Shown: positions 45,800-54,995, counted from the first letter of the stretch. The stretch: 64,000 nt of DNA from Nisaea sediminum (GCF_014904705.1 NZ_JACZCQ010000010.1:124001-188000); one strand, 5' to 3'. The notes: generated by a model not told the origin, from the sequence alone. Translations and numbers: made by a program.

Positions 45800-46432
45800 A
45801 TGACCAAGGTCCTTGTCCTCTACTATTCCTCCTACGGCCATATCGAAACCCTGGCCGGCGCGATCGCCAAGGGCGCCGGCTCCGTCGACAAGGTCGAGGT
45901 CACGGTGAAGCGCGTTCCGGAGCTGATGCCGGAAGAGGTGGCGAAGAATGCCGGCGTCAAGCTCGACCAGGAAGCGCCGATCGCAGAGCCTTCAGAGCTT
46001 GCCGACTACGATGCGATCATCTTCGGCACCCCGACCCGCTTCGGCAACATGGCAGCCCAGATGCGGAATTTCCTCGACCAGACCGGCGGGCTCTGGGCCA
46101 AGGGCGCGCTGATCGGCAAGGTCGCCAGCGTCTTCACCTCGACCGGCACCGGCGCGGGCATGGAAGCGACCATTCTCTCCACCCTTCCGACCCTGGTGCA
46201 TCACGGCATGATCTTCGTCGGCGTGCCTTACAGTGAACAGGCCCTGACCAATGTCAGCGAAGTGCGCGGCGGCTCGCCCTACGGCGCCGGCACCATCGCC
46301 GGCCCTGACGGCAGCCGCACGCCGAGCGAGATCGAGCTCAAGATCGCCGAAAGCCAGGGTCGCCATGTCGCGAGTGTCGCGGCGAAGCTGAAGGCGGGTG
46401 AAGCTGCGGGCGCGGTGGCGGACGCCGCTTAG
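45800..46432 (+). CDS. wrbA: NAD(P)H:quinone oxidoreductase, WrbA type
   Basis: Flavodoxin-fold FMN enzyme of 210 residues that reduces quinones with two electrons. The FMN-binding loop is [16 protein letters not shown], then [41 protein letters not shown] and [20 protein letters not shown]. The start at 45800 gives the standard family N-terminus; a longer frame from 45749 adds unrelated residues. It ends just before two copies of the intergenic repeat. Confidence 0.95.
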   Translation: MTKVLVLYYSSYGHIETLAGAIAKGAGSVDKVEVTVKRVPELMPEEVAKNAGVKLDQEAPIAEPSELADYDAIIFGTPTRFGNMAAQMRNFLDQTGGLWAKGALIGKVASVFTSTGTGAGMEATILSTLPTLVHHGMIFVGVPYSEQALTNVSEVRGGSPYGAGTIAGPDGSRTPSEIELKIAESQGRHVASVAAKLKAGEAAGAVADAA

Positions 46433-46447
46433 AACAACTCTCCGGAT

Positions 46448-46530
46448 CGTCATCCCGGCGCAGGCCGGGACCCAGAGGATCGTAGATCTCCGCCTGTCAT
46501 CCCTGGGTCCCGACCTCCGTCGGGATGACG
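46448..46530. repeat. Double-hairpin intergenic inverted repeat, copy 2
   Basis: Left arm CGTCATCCCGG folding as CCCGG-N6-CCGGG, right arm ending CGTCGGGATGACG and folding as CCCGA-N6-TCGGG. Its first 28 bases are identical to copy 1. It lies in the convergent wrbA/epimerase gap. Confidence 0.85.
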
Positions 46531-46551
46531 AATAGAGTGCCAAAAAAGGGT

Positions 46552-46633
46552 CGTCATTCCCGCGAACGCGGGGACCTAGGGATCGAGGTCGGTGCCCTAC
46601 GATCCCTGGGTTCCCATTTGCATGGGGATGACG
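46552..46633. repeat. Double-hairpin intergenic inverted repeat, copy 3
   Basis: A diverged copy in the same gap, 21 bases after copy 2. The left arm is CGTCATTCCCGCG with CCCGCG-N2-CGCGGG symmetry, the right arm ends GGGGATGACG. The two tandem copies could act as a bidirectional terminator. Confidence 0.8.
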
Positions 46634-46660
46634 ACCGTTTTTGATTTGAGGGGTTAGCGC

Positions 46661-47653
46661 TCACATCCCGTGATAGCGCTTGTGCCAGTCGACGAATTTC
46701 GGGATCCCGACCTCGATCGGCGTGCTCGGCGCGTAGCCGAGATCCCGCGCCGCCGGGTCGATGTCGGCGTAGGTGGCGTAGACGTCGCCCGGCTGCATCG
46801 GCTGCATGTCCATGATCGCCTCGACTCCGCAGGCCTGTTCGATCACCCGGATGTAATCCAGCAGCTTCACCGGATTGTTATTGCCGAGGTTGTAGACCAT
46901 GTGCGGGCAGGCGCCGTCCGCGCCCGACGGCGGATTGTCGAGCGCCGCGACGACGCCTTTCGCGATGTCGTCGATATAGGTGAAGTCCCGCATCATGTCG
47001 CCGTTGTTGAAGACGCGGATCGGACGGCCTTCGAGGATCGCGCTGGTGAAGAGCCAGGGCGACATGTCGGGCCGCCCCCACGGGCCGTAGACCGTGAAGA
47101 AGCGCAGTCCGGTCGAGGGCACGCGGTAGAGATGGGCGTAGGAATAGCTCAGGAGCTCGTTCGCCTTCTTGGTCGCGCCGTAGAAGGAGACCGGGCTGTC
47201 GGTCTTCTGCTCGGTGCTGAAGGGCATCTCCTTGTTGGCGCCGTAGACCGAGGAGGAGGAGGCGTAGACGAAGCTTCGGCAACCCGCCGGACGCGCCATC
47301 AGGCCTCGGACGAATTCGAGCATGTTGGCATGGCCGACAAGGTTCGAGCGCACATAGTCGCCCGGATGATCGATCGAGTAGCGCACGCCGGCCTGCGCCG
47401 CCAGATGCACCACCCGGTCGATATCGGGATAACGCTCCGTCAGCCCCATCACCGCCGCGTCGTCGGCGATCTCCAGTTCCTCGAAGGTAAAGCCGTTGCG
47501 GCCTTCCAGCGTCTTCAGGCGCGCCTGCTTCAGGGCCGGGTCGTAATAGCTGTTCAGATTGTCGATCCCGACGACGCGCTCTCCCCGCGCCAGCAGGATC
47601 TCCGCCACATGCATGCCGATGAAACCCGCGGCGCCGGTCAGGAGTACCGTCAT
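46661..47653 (-). CDS. UDP-glucuronate 4-epimerase-like NAD-dependent epimerase
   Basis: 330-residue short-chain dehydrogenase/epimerase. It starts with the NAD loop TGAAGFIGMHVAEILLARG and IDNLNSYYDPALKQARL, and has HLAAQAGVRYS, SSSSVYGANKEMPF and the catalytic YGATKKANE. The NSYYDPALK segment is typical of UDP-glucuronate 4-epimerases, so it probably makes UDP-galacturonate for polysaccharide. The ATG at 47653 is preferred to one at 47725, which would add a basic low-complexity tail. Confidence 0.88.
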   Translation of the reverse strand: MTVLLTGAAGFIGMHVAEILLARGERVVGIDNLNSYYDPALKQARLKTLEGRNGFTFEELEIADDAAVMGLTERYPDIDRVVHLAAQAGVRYSIDHPGDYVRSNLVGHANMLEFVRGLMARPAGCRSFVYASSSSVYGANKEMPFSTEQKTDSPVSFYGATKKANELLSYSYAHLYRVPSTGLRFFTVYGPWGRPDMSPWLFTSAILEGRPIRVFNNGDMMRDFTYIDDIAKGVVAALDNPPSGADGACPHMVYNLGNNNPVKLLDYIRVIEQACGVEAIMDMQPMQPGDVYATYADIDPAARDLGYAPSTPIEVGIPKFVDWHKRYHGM

Positions 47654-47968
47654 GAACCTCTTCCGGATCGGTGAAGAACCTTGTTTTCCGGGACTTCTTA
47701 TGCCGGAACGAATCCGGGGCGCCAAGCATGCGAAACGGTAATTTCACATTTGTCCCTGGCGGACTGCCTCCCGGCATTTCGTTTCGCGCTCTCCCCGATT
47801 AACGAAAAACTGCGTCGTTCTGTCGCGCGGCTTTGTCGATTTCTTGCGTTTTTCAAACGCGCTCCCGGCGCCGATTGCCGCCCCCCGGCGGAGGGCATAC
47901 CTTAATTACAAATGAAACAAATCGGAGCGTTCGGAGAAACCGGCGCCCGCAGCCACCGGGGAGAGACC
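47654..47968. other. Divergent control region between the epimerase and indolepyruvate oxidoreductase genes
   Basis: 315 bases without a credible gene. It contains two GC-rich stretches, a run of AT-rich bases around 47740-47755, and a plausible rightward promoter at 47875-47903. I see no RNA gene or riboswitch fold. Confidence 0.6.
47875..47903 (+). promoter_or_regulatory. Candidate promoter of the indolepyruvate oxidoreductase gene
   Basis: TTGCCG at 47875-47880, a 17-base spacer, then TACCTT at 47898-47903. This would give a leader of about 60 bases ending at the GGGGAGAG ribosome site before 47969. Confidence 0.45.
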
Positions 47969-50900
47969 ATGACGGCACTCAAGTCCGTCGCGCTTGACGA
48001 TAAATACGCCCTCGACCGGGGCAGGGTCTACATGACCGGTATCCAGGCCCTCGTGCGTCTGCCGATGGCGCAGCGCCAGCGCGATTCTGCGGCCGGTCTC
48101 AACACCGCCTGTTTCATTTCCGGCTATCGCGGCTCGCCGCTCGGCACCTACGATCTGCAACTCTGGCGCGCCCGCGACTTCGTCAAGAAGAACCACATCC
48201 ATTTCGAGCCCGGCCTGAACGAGGACCTCGCCGCCACGGCGGTCTGGGGCAGCCAGCAGACCGAGCTCTATCCGGGCGCCAAATATGACGGCGTCTTTTC
48301 CATCTGGTACGGCAAGGGCCCGGGCGTCGACCGTTCCGGCGACGCCTTCAAACACGCCAATTTCTGCGGCACCTCGAAACATGGCGGCGTGCTGGCGATC
48401 GCTGGCGACGACCATGTCGCCAAATCCTCCACCATTCCGCACCAGAGCGAATACGCCTTCATGGATGCCTGCATTCCGATGCTTCATCCGGCCGGCGTGC
48501 AGGACGTGCTCGATTACGGTCTCTACGGCTTTGCCATGTCCCGCTTCAGCGGCTGCTGGGCCGGGCTGAAGGCGACGGCGGAGAACATGGACAGCTCCGC
48601 CTCGATCGAGATCGACCCGATGGCGCTCGAGATCCTGACCCCCGGGGATTTCGCGATGCCGGCAGGCGGGCTGAATGTGCGCTGGCCGGATCCCTGGCTC
48701 GAGCAGGAGAAGCGGCTGCACGATTTCAAGCTGCCCGCCGTGCTCGCCTTCGCCCGCGCCAACCGCCTCGACAAGGTGATGCTCGGCAGCGCCAAGCCGC
48801 GGATCGGCATCGTCACCGTCGGCAAGTCCTATCTCGACGTGCGCCAGGCGCTGGACGATCTGGGAATCTCGGACCGGGAGGCGGCTGAGCTTGGCCTTGC
48901 GATCTACAAGGTCGCGATGCCCTGGCCGCTGGAGCCGGAAGGCCTGAAGGAATTCGCCGACGGGCTCGAGGAACTGATCGTGATCGAGGAGAAGCGCCCG
49001 CTGATCGAGGATCAGGCAAAGGCGATCCTCTACGAACTGAACGGCCGCGGCCCGAAGATCGTCGGCAAGAAGGACGAGTCCGGCGCCACGATCATGCCGA
49101 CCAACGGCGAGCTCTCCGCCGGGAAGATCGCACGCGTGTTGGCTCGCCGTCTGCTCGGCCTGCACGATCATACGCGCCTCCGCGAACGGCTCGAGTTTCT
49201 CGACGGCCACAAGAAGGACGCGATCGAACCCGCGACCGACTTCCAGCGCATTCCCTATTTCTGCTCCGGCTGCCCGCACAACACCTCGACCAAGCTGCCG
49301 GATGGCAGCCTGTCCTTCGCCGGGATCGGCTGCCACTTCCTCGCGAGCTGGATGCCGGAACGCGAGACCAAGACCTTCACCCAGATGGGAGCGGAGGGCA
49401 CGCCCTGGATCGGCATGGCGCCTTTCACCGAGCACAAGCACATGTTCGTCAACCTGGGCGACGGCACCTACACCCATTCCGGGCTGCTGGCGATCCGCGC
49501 GGCGGTCGCGGCCAAGATCAACATCACCTACAAGATTCTCTACAACGACGCCGTTGCGATGACCGGCGGGCAGCCTGCGGAAGGCGCCTTTTCGGTGCTG
49601 GAGATCGCGAACCAGGTCGCCGCCGAGCGCGTCTCGGCCCTGCGCATCGTCACCGATGAGCCGGAGAAATATCCGCTCGGCACCCACTGGCCGGACTTCG
49701 CCACCCTGCACCACCGCGACGAGCTCGACGCTGTGCAGAAGGAACTGCGCGAGACCGAGGGCGTCACCATCATTCTCTATGACCAGACCTGCGCCACCGA
49801 GAAGCGCCGCCGCCGGAAACGTGGCCTGATGCCGGAGCCGGCGAAGAGGCTCTACATCAACCAGCAGGTCTGTGAGGGCTGCGGCGATTGCGGTGTGCAG
49901 TCGAACTGCGTTTCGCTGACCCCGGTCGAGACCGAGTTCGGCCGCAAGCGCGCGATCGACCAGAGCTCCTGCAACAAGGATTATTCCTGCGCCAAGGGCT
50001 TCTGCCCGAGCTTCGTCAATGTGATCGGCGGGCAGATCCGGAAGAAGACCGGGATCCAGCCGGCGGCGCGGCCGACCGAAGTCTTCCCGGTCCTGCCGGA
50101 ACCGGCGGTCCCGGCGCTGAAGGAGCCCTACAACATCCTCATCACCGGCATCGGCGGCACCGGCGTGGTGACCATCGGCGCCCTCCTGGGCATGGCGGCT
50201 CATCTGGAGAACAAGGGCGTCACCGTGCTCGATCAGATCGGCCTCGCGCAGAAGAACGGATCGGTAATCAGCCATGTGCGTCTTGCGGCCCAGCCGGACG
50301 AACTGCACGCGGTCCGCATCGCCGCCGGCTCGGCCGACCTGATGCTGGCTTGCGACATGATCACCGCCGCGGGCGCAGAGAGTCTCTCCAAGGTCAGCCT
50401 CGGTGAGACCACGGCGATCGTGAACACGCAGGCGACCATGAACGGTGCCTTCACCCAGAACCCGGACCTGCAGTTCCCCGCGGAAACGGTGAAATCGGCG
50501 CTGAGGAAGGCTTGCGGCGAGAACTCGACCCATTTCCTCGACGCCAACCGGATCGCGACGGCCCTGCTCGGAGACAGCATCGCCTCCAATCTCTTCGTGT
50601 TGGGCTATGCCTACCAGCTCGGCCTGATCCCGCTTTCGGGCGCCGCGATCGAGCGGGCGGTGGAACTGAACGGCGTCGCCGTCGAGTTCAACAAGAAGGC
50701 GTTCCTCTGGGGCCGTCGGGCCGCGCACGATCTCGCCGCGGTGGAAAAGGCGGCCGCGCCGGTCACCGAAGAGCCCAAGCATCTCGAACTCTCGAAGAGC
50801 GTCGACGAGGAAATTGAGCGCCGGGTTGCGGAACTGACCGCCTATCAAGATGCCGCCTACGCCGCCCGCTACAAGGGATTGGTCGAGAAGGTCCGAGAGG

Positions 50901-51457
50901 CCGAGCGGAAAGCATTGCCGGGCACGGACAGCCTGACCGAGGCGGTCGCCCGCTACGCCTTCAAGCTGATGGCCTACAAGGACGAATACGAGGTCGCACG
51001 GCTCTATACCGATCCGGCCTTCCGCCAGCAGCTCGACGAGCAGTTCGAAGGCGACTTCAAGCTCGAGGTCAATCTCGCGCCGCCGATGCTGGCGCAGCGG
51101 GATCCGGAAACGGGGCACCTGAAGAAGCGCGCCTACGGGCCGTGGATCTTCACCGCGTTCCGCTTCCTCACGGCCCTCAAGGGGCTCCGCGGCACCGCTT
51201 TCGACCCCTTCGGCAAGACCGAGGAACGGAAGACCGAGCGCCGCCTGATCGAGGAATACTTCGCGGACATGGACCAGGTCGCGGCCGCACTCTCGGCGGA
51301 CAATCACGCCGCTGCCGTCGCGCTGGCGAAGGTGCCGGAACATATCCGGGGCTACGGCCACGTGAAGGAACGGCACCTGAAGGACGCCGCCCGTCGGCGC
51401 ATCGAGGCGCTCGAGGCCTTCCGTCATCCGGAGCCGAGCCGGAGCGCCGCCGAGTAG
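47969..51457 (+). CDS. Fused indolepyruvate:ferredoxin oxidoreductase
   Basis: Oxidatively decarboxylates aryl or branched 2-oxo acids to acyl-CoA, giving electrons to ferredoxin. 1162 residues from the ATG at 47969, which has GGGGAGAG upstream. The N-terminal third is the pyrimidine/receptor part (ACFISGYRGSPLGTYDLQLWR), the middle is the TPP domain (AAVAAKINITYKILYNDAVAMTGGQP), a cysteine cluster for an Fe-S centre lies in VCEGCGDCGVQSNC with later cysteines in CNKDYSCAKGFCPS, and the C-terminal third is the gamma domain (NILITGIGGTGVVTIGALLG). The fused single-chain form is typical of proteobacteria, in contrast to the separate IorA/IorB subunits of archaea. It is stand-alone here. Confidence 0.93.
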   Translation: MTALKSVALDDKYALDRGRVYMTGIQALVRLPMAQRQRDSAAGLNTACFISGYRGSPLGTYDLQLWRARDFVKKNHIHFEPGLNEDLAATAVWGSQQTELYPGAKYDGVFSIWYGKGPGVDRSGDAFKHANFCGTSKHGGVLAIAGDDHVAKSSTIPHQSEYAFMDACIPMLHPAGVQDVLDYGLYGFAMSRFSGCWAGLKATAENMDSSASIEIDPMALEILTPGDFAMPAGGLNVRWPDPWLEQEKRLHDFKLPAVLAFARANRLDKVMLGSAKPRIGIVTVGKSYLDVRQALDDLGISDREAAELGLAIYKVAMPWPLEPEGLKEFADGLEELIVIEEKRPLIEDQAKAILYELNGRGPKIVGKKDESGATIMPTNGELSAGKIARVLARRLLGLHDHTRLRERLEFLDGHKKDAIEPATDFQRIPYFCSGCPHNTSTKLPDGSLSFAGIGCHFLASWMPERETKTFTQMGAEGTPWIGMAPFTEHKHMFVNLGDGTYTHSGLLAIRAAVAAKINITYKILYNDAVAMTGGQPAEGAFSVLEIANQVAAERVSALRIVTDEPEKYPLGTHWPDFATLHHRDELDAVQKELRETEGVTIILYDQTCATEKRRRRKRGLMPEPAKRLYINQQVCEGCGDCGVQSNCVSLTPVETEFGRKRAIDQSSCNKDYSCAKGFCPSFVNVIGGQIRKKTGIQPAARPTEVFPVLPEPAVPALKEPYNILITGIGGTGVVTIGALLGMAAHLENKGVTVLDQIGLAQKNGSVISHVRLAAQPDELHAVRIAAGSADLMLACDMITAAGAESLSKVSLGETTAIVNTQATMNGAFTQNPDLQFPAETVKSALRKACGENSTHFLDANRIATALLGDSIASNLFVLGYAYQLGLIPLSGAAIERAVELNGVAVEFNKKAFLWGRRAAHDLAAVEKAAAPVTEEPKHLELSKSVDEEIERRVAELTAYQDAAYAARYKGLVEKVREAERKALPGTDSLTEAVARYAFKLMAYKDEYEVARLYTDPAFRQQLDEQFEGDFKLEVNLAPPMLAQRDPETGHLKKRAYGPWIFTAFRFLTALKGLRGTAFDPFGKTEERKTERRLIEEYFADMDQVAAALSADNHAAAVALAKVPEHIRGYGHVKERHLKDAARRRIEALEAFRHPEPSRSAAE

Positions 51458-51497
51458 TAGGGCTTGCAACGGGCGGCGCCGCGCCCATTTCATACCG

Positions 51498-52268
51498 ATG
51501 GTTCGCGGATTGAAACGGCTGCAGCGCCTCACCCTCTTCTGCCTCGCGCTGACATTGCTGCTCGGGCTCCCCCTTGCGGCGAGCGCGGTCAACCGGCTGA
51601 CGGAGGGACCGACGCACTGGAGCCAGGCACGCCGTGATTCTTCGGGGCTTGCGCCGAAACCCGAGGAGACGCCGGAAGCGGTGGTGCAGGTCTATGCCGG
51701 CCGTGCCTGGAGCTGGCGCGGAATCTTCGGGGTGCATACGTGGTTCGCGGTGAAGCCGCCCAATGCCTCGGAATATACCCGGCTCGAAGTTATGGGCTGG
51801 CAGCTCCGCTACGGGTCCACGGCGGTCCGGGTGCGGAACGGCACGCCGGACGGCTACTGGTTCGGCTCGGAGCCCGAGTTGCTGGCGGAAGTCCGCGGCA
51901 CCGAGGCGGAGATCCTGATTCCCCGTATTCTCGCCGCCGCCGAGAGCTATCCCCACGCGGACGCCTACCGGATCTGGCCCGGTCCCAACAGCAACACCTT
52001 CACCGCCCATATCGCCCGGCAGGTGCCGGAACTCAGCCTCGACCTGCCGCCGACCGCGATCGGCAAGGATTTCATTCCCGAAGGAGGTCTGGTCGCCAAG
52101 GCGCCGAGCGGGACCGGATTCCAGGTCTCGCTGCTGGGGCTTGTGGGAGTGATGCTCGCCGTCGAGGAAGGGATCGAGCTCAACGTGCTCGGTCTGACGC
52201 TCGGCGTGGACGTCATGAAACCCGCGCTGAAACTCCCGGGCATCGGCCGGATCGGGTTTCCGAACTAG
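51498..52268 (+). CDS. DUF3750 domain protein
   Basis: 256 residues. A hydrophobic N-terminal segment (LTLFCLALTLLLGLPLAAS) anchors or exports it. The DUF3750 core is VVQVYAGRAWSWRGIFGVHTWFAVKPPN, YTRLEVMGWQLRYG and SYPHADAYRIWPGPNSNTFTAHIAR. Function unknown; the histidine and asparagine positions (VHTWFA, GPNSNTF) hint at an enzyme fold, but I would not go further. It is 40 bases after the oxidoreductase. Confidence 0.85.
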   Translation: MVRGLKRLQRLTLFCLALTLLLGLPLAASAVNRLTEGPTHWSQARRDSSGLAPKPEETPEAVVQVYAGRAWSWRGIFGVHTWFAVKPPNASEYTRLEVMGWQLRYGSTAVRVRNGTPDGYWFGSEPELLAEVRGTEAEILIPRILAAAESYPHADAYRIWPGPNSNTFTAHIARQVPELSLDLPPTAIGKDFIPEGGLVAKAPSGTGFQVSLLGLVGVMLAVEEGIELNVLGLTLGVDVMKPALKLPGIGRIGFPN

Positions 52269-52300
52269 TCTCCCGCCGCTTTTCCAACTCAAAAAAATGT

Positions 52301-52330
52301 CGTCATCCCCAAGCAAGTGGGGACCCAGGG
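52301..52330. repeat. Truncated left arm of the intergenic inverted repeat, copy 4
   Basis: CGTCATCCCC with CCCC-N9-GGGG symmetry and the CCCAGGG inner end. The expected right arm (GGGATGACG) is missing; the sequence departs from the family at about 52350, shortly before the IS30 remnant. Confidence 0.7.
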
Positions 52331-52406
52331 AAGACGAGCGACGCTCTGCGATCACCGGGGCCACGAAAGTCTCAAACGAAGTGCAACACCCGACTTAGGT
52401 GTTGTC

Positions 52407-52550
52407 ATGGGACGCAGCTATGAACAGTTCACGCTGGATGACCTACGTGAGATTTCTCGGCTTCATGAAGCCGAGAAATCGTATTGGCAAATTGCGGCAG
52501 CTCTGGATCGCGCGCCATCGAGCTCGGGCTCTGGAAGCTTATCTGTCTAG
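52407..52550 (+). pseudogene. N-terminal remnant of an IS30 family transposase
   Basis: From the ATG at 52407 the first 38 codons read MGRSYEQFTLDDLREISR... and ...WQIAAALDRAPS, the helix-turn-helix that starts IS30 family transposases (usual form: YEQFTLDDR.EIARL.A.G.S..QIA..LDR.PST). Similarity stops near 52520 and the frame ends at 52550, so about 90 percent of the gene is missing. The bases before it (around 52360-52400, GTGCAACACC and GGTGTTG) may be part of the element's terminal repeat. It overlaps the 3' end of the HAD gene by four bases. Confidence 0.78.
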
Positions 52551-53185
52551 TGGGCCATCTTCTCCTCGACCATGGCCGTCAAGAGGGACATATCATCGAA
52601 GGCCTCCGCCTCCGGATGCGCCGTCGTGACATTGTGCGGGAGAAAGTGAAAGGCTGTCATGCCGGCGGAGAGCGCGGCCCGAACGCCGACTTCGCTATCC
52701 TCGACCACAACACACTGTTCGGGTGCAAAACCCATTTTCCGGGCGGCGTGGAGAAACAGACCCGGCTCCGGTTTCCAGACGCCGATTTCGTACGAACTGA
52801 AGAGATTCGATCCGAAATAGGAGGCAAGTCCGCTGACCTCGAGCGCCTGCCGGATTTTGGGCAGCGGCCCGCTCGACGCAATGCAGCGGGGGCAATTCAA
52901 GTCGTCCAGCATATCAATCACGCCGGGCATTGCGCGCAGATCGCGGTCGAACAGCGCCGACACATGCGCACGGTATGTCGTCTCGAAACTCTCCGGCAGG
53001 CGCCTGCCGATCTGGCTCTCGAGGTCCCTGAGGATCGAAGCGAGCTGCTTCCCTCGGTAGCGGTTCACGAGCCTCTCGACCGGTTGCGTCAAATCCGGAA
53101 GGAGGTCAAGGAATGCCTGATTGCAGAGGGTTTCGCTATCGACCAGCGTGCCGTCGAGATCGAAAATTATGCAGATTTCCGGCAA
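52547..53185 (-). CDS. HAD superfamily sugar-phosphatase-like hydrolase
   Basis: 212 residues. The nucleophile motif is FDLDGTLVDSE (D9, D11), motif II is IASSG, motif III the lysine in VWKPEPGLFLHAA, motif IV VVEDSEVGVRAA. This is the beta-phosphoglucomutase / YieH-type subgroup with a helical cap. It is 10 bases downstream of the class II aldolase gene and probably cotranscribed. Its last codons abut the IS30 remnant, so its C-terminus (MVEEKMAH) may have been altered by that event. Confidence 0.87.
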   Translation of the reverse strand: MPEICIIFDLDGTLVDSETLCNQAFLDLLPDLTQPVERLVNRYRGKQLASILRDLESQIGRRLPESFETTYRAHVSALFDRDLRAMPGVIDMLDDLNCPRCIASSGPLPKIRQALEVSGLASYFGSNLFSSYEIGVWKPEPGLFLHAARKMGFAPEQCVVVEDSEVGVRAALSAGMTAFHFLPHNVTTAHPEAEAFDDMSLLTAMVEEKMAH

Positions 53186-53195
53186 GGGGTCTCTC

Positions 53196-53960
53196 TCATC
53201 TCGCGTAGCTGGAACCCTCCTCGTCGAGGATCGCTTTCAGTTCGTCGAGATGCTGGTCCGCCTGGCCCGGGTAATCCTCCAGCTCCTGCGCCGTCTTCTC
53301 CGCGATCTCGTCCGGCATCACGCGGAGTTCCCTGCCGGTCTGCAGGGCGCGGATATAGGTCTCCGCCGCTCGCTCGAAGTAATAGAGCCGGTTGAAGGTG
53401 TCTGCGACCGTGTCTCCGATGACCAGGATGCCGTGATTGCCCATCACCATGACCTTCACCTTCGGGTCGGTCAGCATCGCGGCGCAGCGCTCGCCTTCTT
53501 CCTCGAAGGCGAGGCCGCCATACTGCTCGTCGATCACCATCCGGTTGTAGAAGGTCGCACAATTCTGGTCGATCGGCGGCAGCCGGCTGTCCTTCAGGCT
53601 GGCGAGCACGGTGGCGTGGATCGAATGCACATGCATGACGCAGCGAGCGTGCGGGCAGCGCCGGTGGACCGAGCCGTGCAGGCCCCAGGCGGTCGGATCG
53701 GGTGCGCCCGGACGGTTCAGCACTTCGGGATCGTTCGCGTCCAGCTCCAGCAGGTCCGAGGCCTTGATGCGGGCAAAATGCATCTGGTTCGGATTCATCA
53801 GGAAGCGGGTGCTGTCCTCGTTCACCGCGAGGGAGAAATGGTTTGCGACGCCCTCGTGCATGCCGAGCCGCGCGGTCCAGCGGAAGGCGGTGGCGAGGTC
53901 GACGCGCTCGGGCCAGTAGCCGAGATTGCTTTTCGGAGTGAGGGCGACGGGGCTGGTCAT
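53196..53960 (-). CDS. Class II aldolase/adducin family protein
   Basis: 254 residues. Metal-binding histidines are in CVMHVHSIHATVL, with a further one in MGNHGILVIGD; the N-terminus has HEGVANHFSLAVNEDSTRFLMNP. Enzymes of this type cleave sugar phosphates or dehydrate methylthioribulose phosphate; adducin-like members lack known activity. The coupling to a HAD phosphatase downstream suggests sugar-phosphate metabolism. Substrate unknown. Confidence 0.88.
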   Translation of the reverse strand: MTSPVALTPKSNLGYWPERVDLATAFRWTARLGMHEGVANHFSLAVNEDSTRFLMNPNQMHFARIKASDLLELDANDPEVLNRPGAPDPTAWGLHGSVHRRCPHARCVMHVHSIHATVLASLKDSRLPPIDQNCATFYNRMVIDEQYGGLAFEEEGERCAAMLTDPKVKVMVMGNHGILVIGDTVADTFNRLYYFERAAETYIRALQTGRELRVMPDEIAEKTAQELEDYPGQADQHLDELKAILDEEGSSYAR

Positions 53961-54070
53961 GGGATGTCTCGCGGCGGGTGAAATGGTTGGGCTCAGCCTG
54001 CCGTTCGCGCGCGCGTTTCGCTACCGCAAAAATGCGGAAGCTGCGATTAGCGGGGGTTATGATCCGGCCG

Positions 54071-54973
54071 TCATCCGAAGCGTGCTCCGATCTCCGTCAG
54101 CCACGCGAGCATCCGGCCCGTTGCGGCATCGCCCGAACGGTCATGTGCGGTCACGGCATGGAACGCGTTCTCGGGATGAAGCGGGGCGTCGACCGGGGCG
54201 ACCAGCCGCCCTTCGGCCTCGTAGCCGCCTGTGATCGAGCGCCAGCCGAGGGCGAGGCCGCGCCCGGCGAGGGCAGCCTGCGTCGCCTGCACATAATTCG
54301 AGAAGCGGAGCTGCACCGGACCGCTCGGACGCCCGAGGCCGAGTGTGGCGAGATAGTCGGACCAGCCGAGCCAGCGGGCATCGGTGGTCTCGACATGGAT
54401 CAGCGGCGCCGCGTGCAGGGTCTCGGGCGTCAGTGCGAGGGTGGTGGCGAGGGTCGGGGTGCAGACCGGCTCGATACGTTCCGCAAAGAGATGGGTGACC
54501 TGTCCGTCGTTCCATGTGCCGTCGCCGAAACGGATCGCGATATCGATATCGCCGGTGATGGAGGGCGCGCCGCTCTCCGAGGTGATGACGTTGACCTGGA
54601 TATCGCCGTGGGCCGCGTAGAAGCTCTCAAGGTTCGGCATCAGCCAGTGCGTCGCGACGCCGACAGAGCAGGCGACGGTCACCGCGGAGCCGTTGCGGGT
54701 GACGCGGCGGCGGATCTCCTCGACCGCGCCCGCGATGCGCGCCAGCCCGTCCTCGGTCGCGCGCAGCAGGATCTCGCCCTCGGGTGTCAGCGAGGCCGGC
54801 CGCGTCTCCCGGTTGATCAGGCGCGCGCCGATATGCTCCTCGAGCTGCTTCAGCGACTGGCTCACCGCCGGCTGCGAGACGTTCAGCGCCGCCGCGGCGA
54901 CGCGCAGATTGTCGGAGCGGCAGACGGTCTCGAACACGCCGAAAAGGCGGAGCGGCGGCAGGTGACGCGGCAT
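54071..54973 (-). CDS. LysR family transcriptional regulator, GcvA type
   Basis: 300 residues from the ATG at 54973. N-terminal winged helix LRLFGVFETVCRSDNLRVAAAALNVSQPAVSQSLKQLEEHI and effector domain with the GcvA-type strands ARLINRETRPASLTPEG and SGAPSITGDIDIAIRFGDGTW. It is divergent from the gamma-butyrobetaine dioxygenase gene across 184 bases that hold a 23-bp palindrome at its own start codon. A longer start at 55186 would overlap the opposing gene and was rejected. Confidence 0.9.
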   Translation of the reverse strand: MPRHLPPLRLFGVFETVCRSDNLRVAAAALNVSQPAVSQSLKQLEEHIGARLINRETRPASLTPEGEILLRATEDGLARIAGAVEEIRRRVTRNGSAVTVACSVGVATHWLMPNLESFYAAHGDIQVNVITSESGAPSITGDIDIAIRFGDGTWNDGQVTHLFAERIEPVCTPTLATTLALTPETLHAAPLIHVETTDARWLGWSDYLATLGLGRPSGPVQLRFSNYVQATQAALAGRGLALGWRSITGGYEAEGRLVAPVDAPLHPENAFHAVTAHDRSGDAATGRMLAWLTEIGARFG

Positions 54974-54995
54974 TCGATAAATCCATCTTATCGAA
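54973..54995. promoter_or_regulatory. 23-bp palindrome in the LysR / dioxygenase control region
   Basis: Perfect inverted repeat TTCGATAA-N7-TTATCGAA beginning at the LysR start codon. Each half carries the T...A spacing expected of a LysR site. A binding site here would repress the regulator itself and might activate the divergent dioxygenase gene. Confidence 0.55.

Noticed and set aside
46433-46660. A tRNA or small RNA gene in the convergent wrbA/epimerase gap
   Set aside because: The stem-forming sequence is fully explained by two copies of the intergenic repeat; no T-arm or CCA-end pattern.
47906-51592. A 1228-codon open frame on the minus strand opposite the indolepyruvate oxidoreductase gene
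   Set aside because: It mirrors the real gene's codon pattern (high GC third positions), has no recognisable domain, and the plus-strand product is an obvious enzyme.
52407-52550. A real small gene of about 50 codons
   Set aside because: Its sequence is the start of an IS30 transposase and ends abruptly; it is a fragment.
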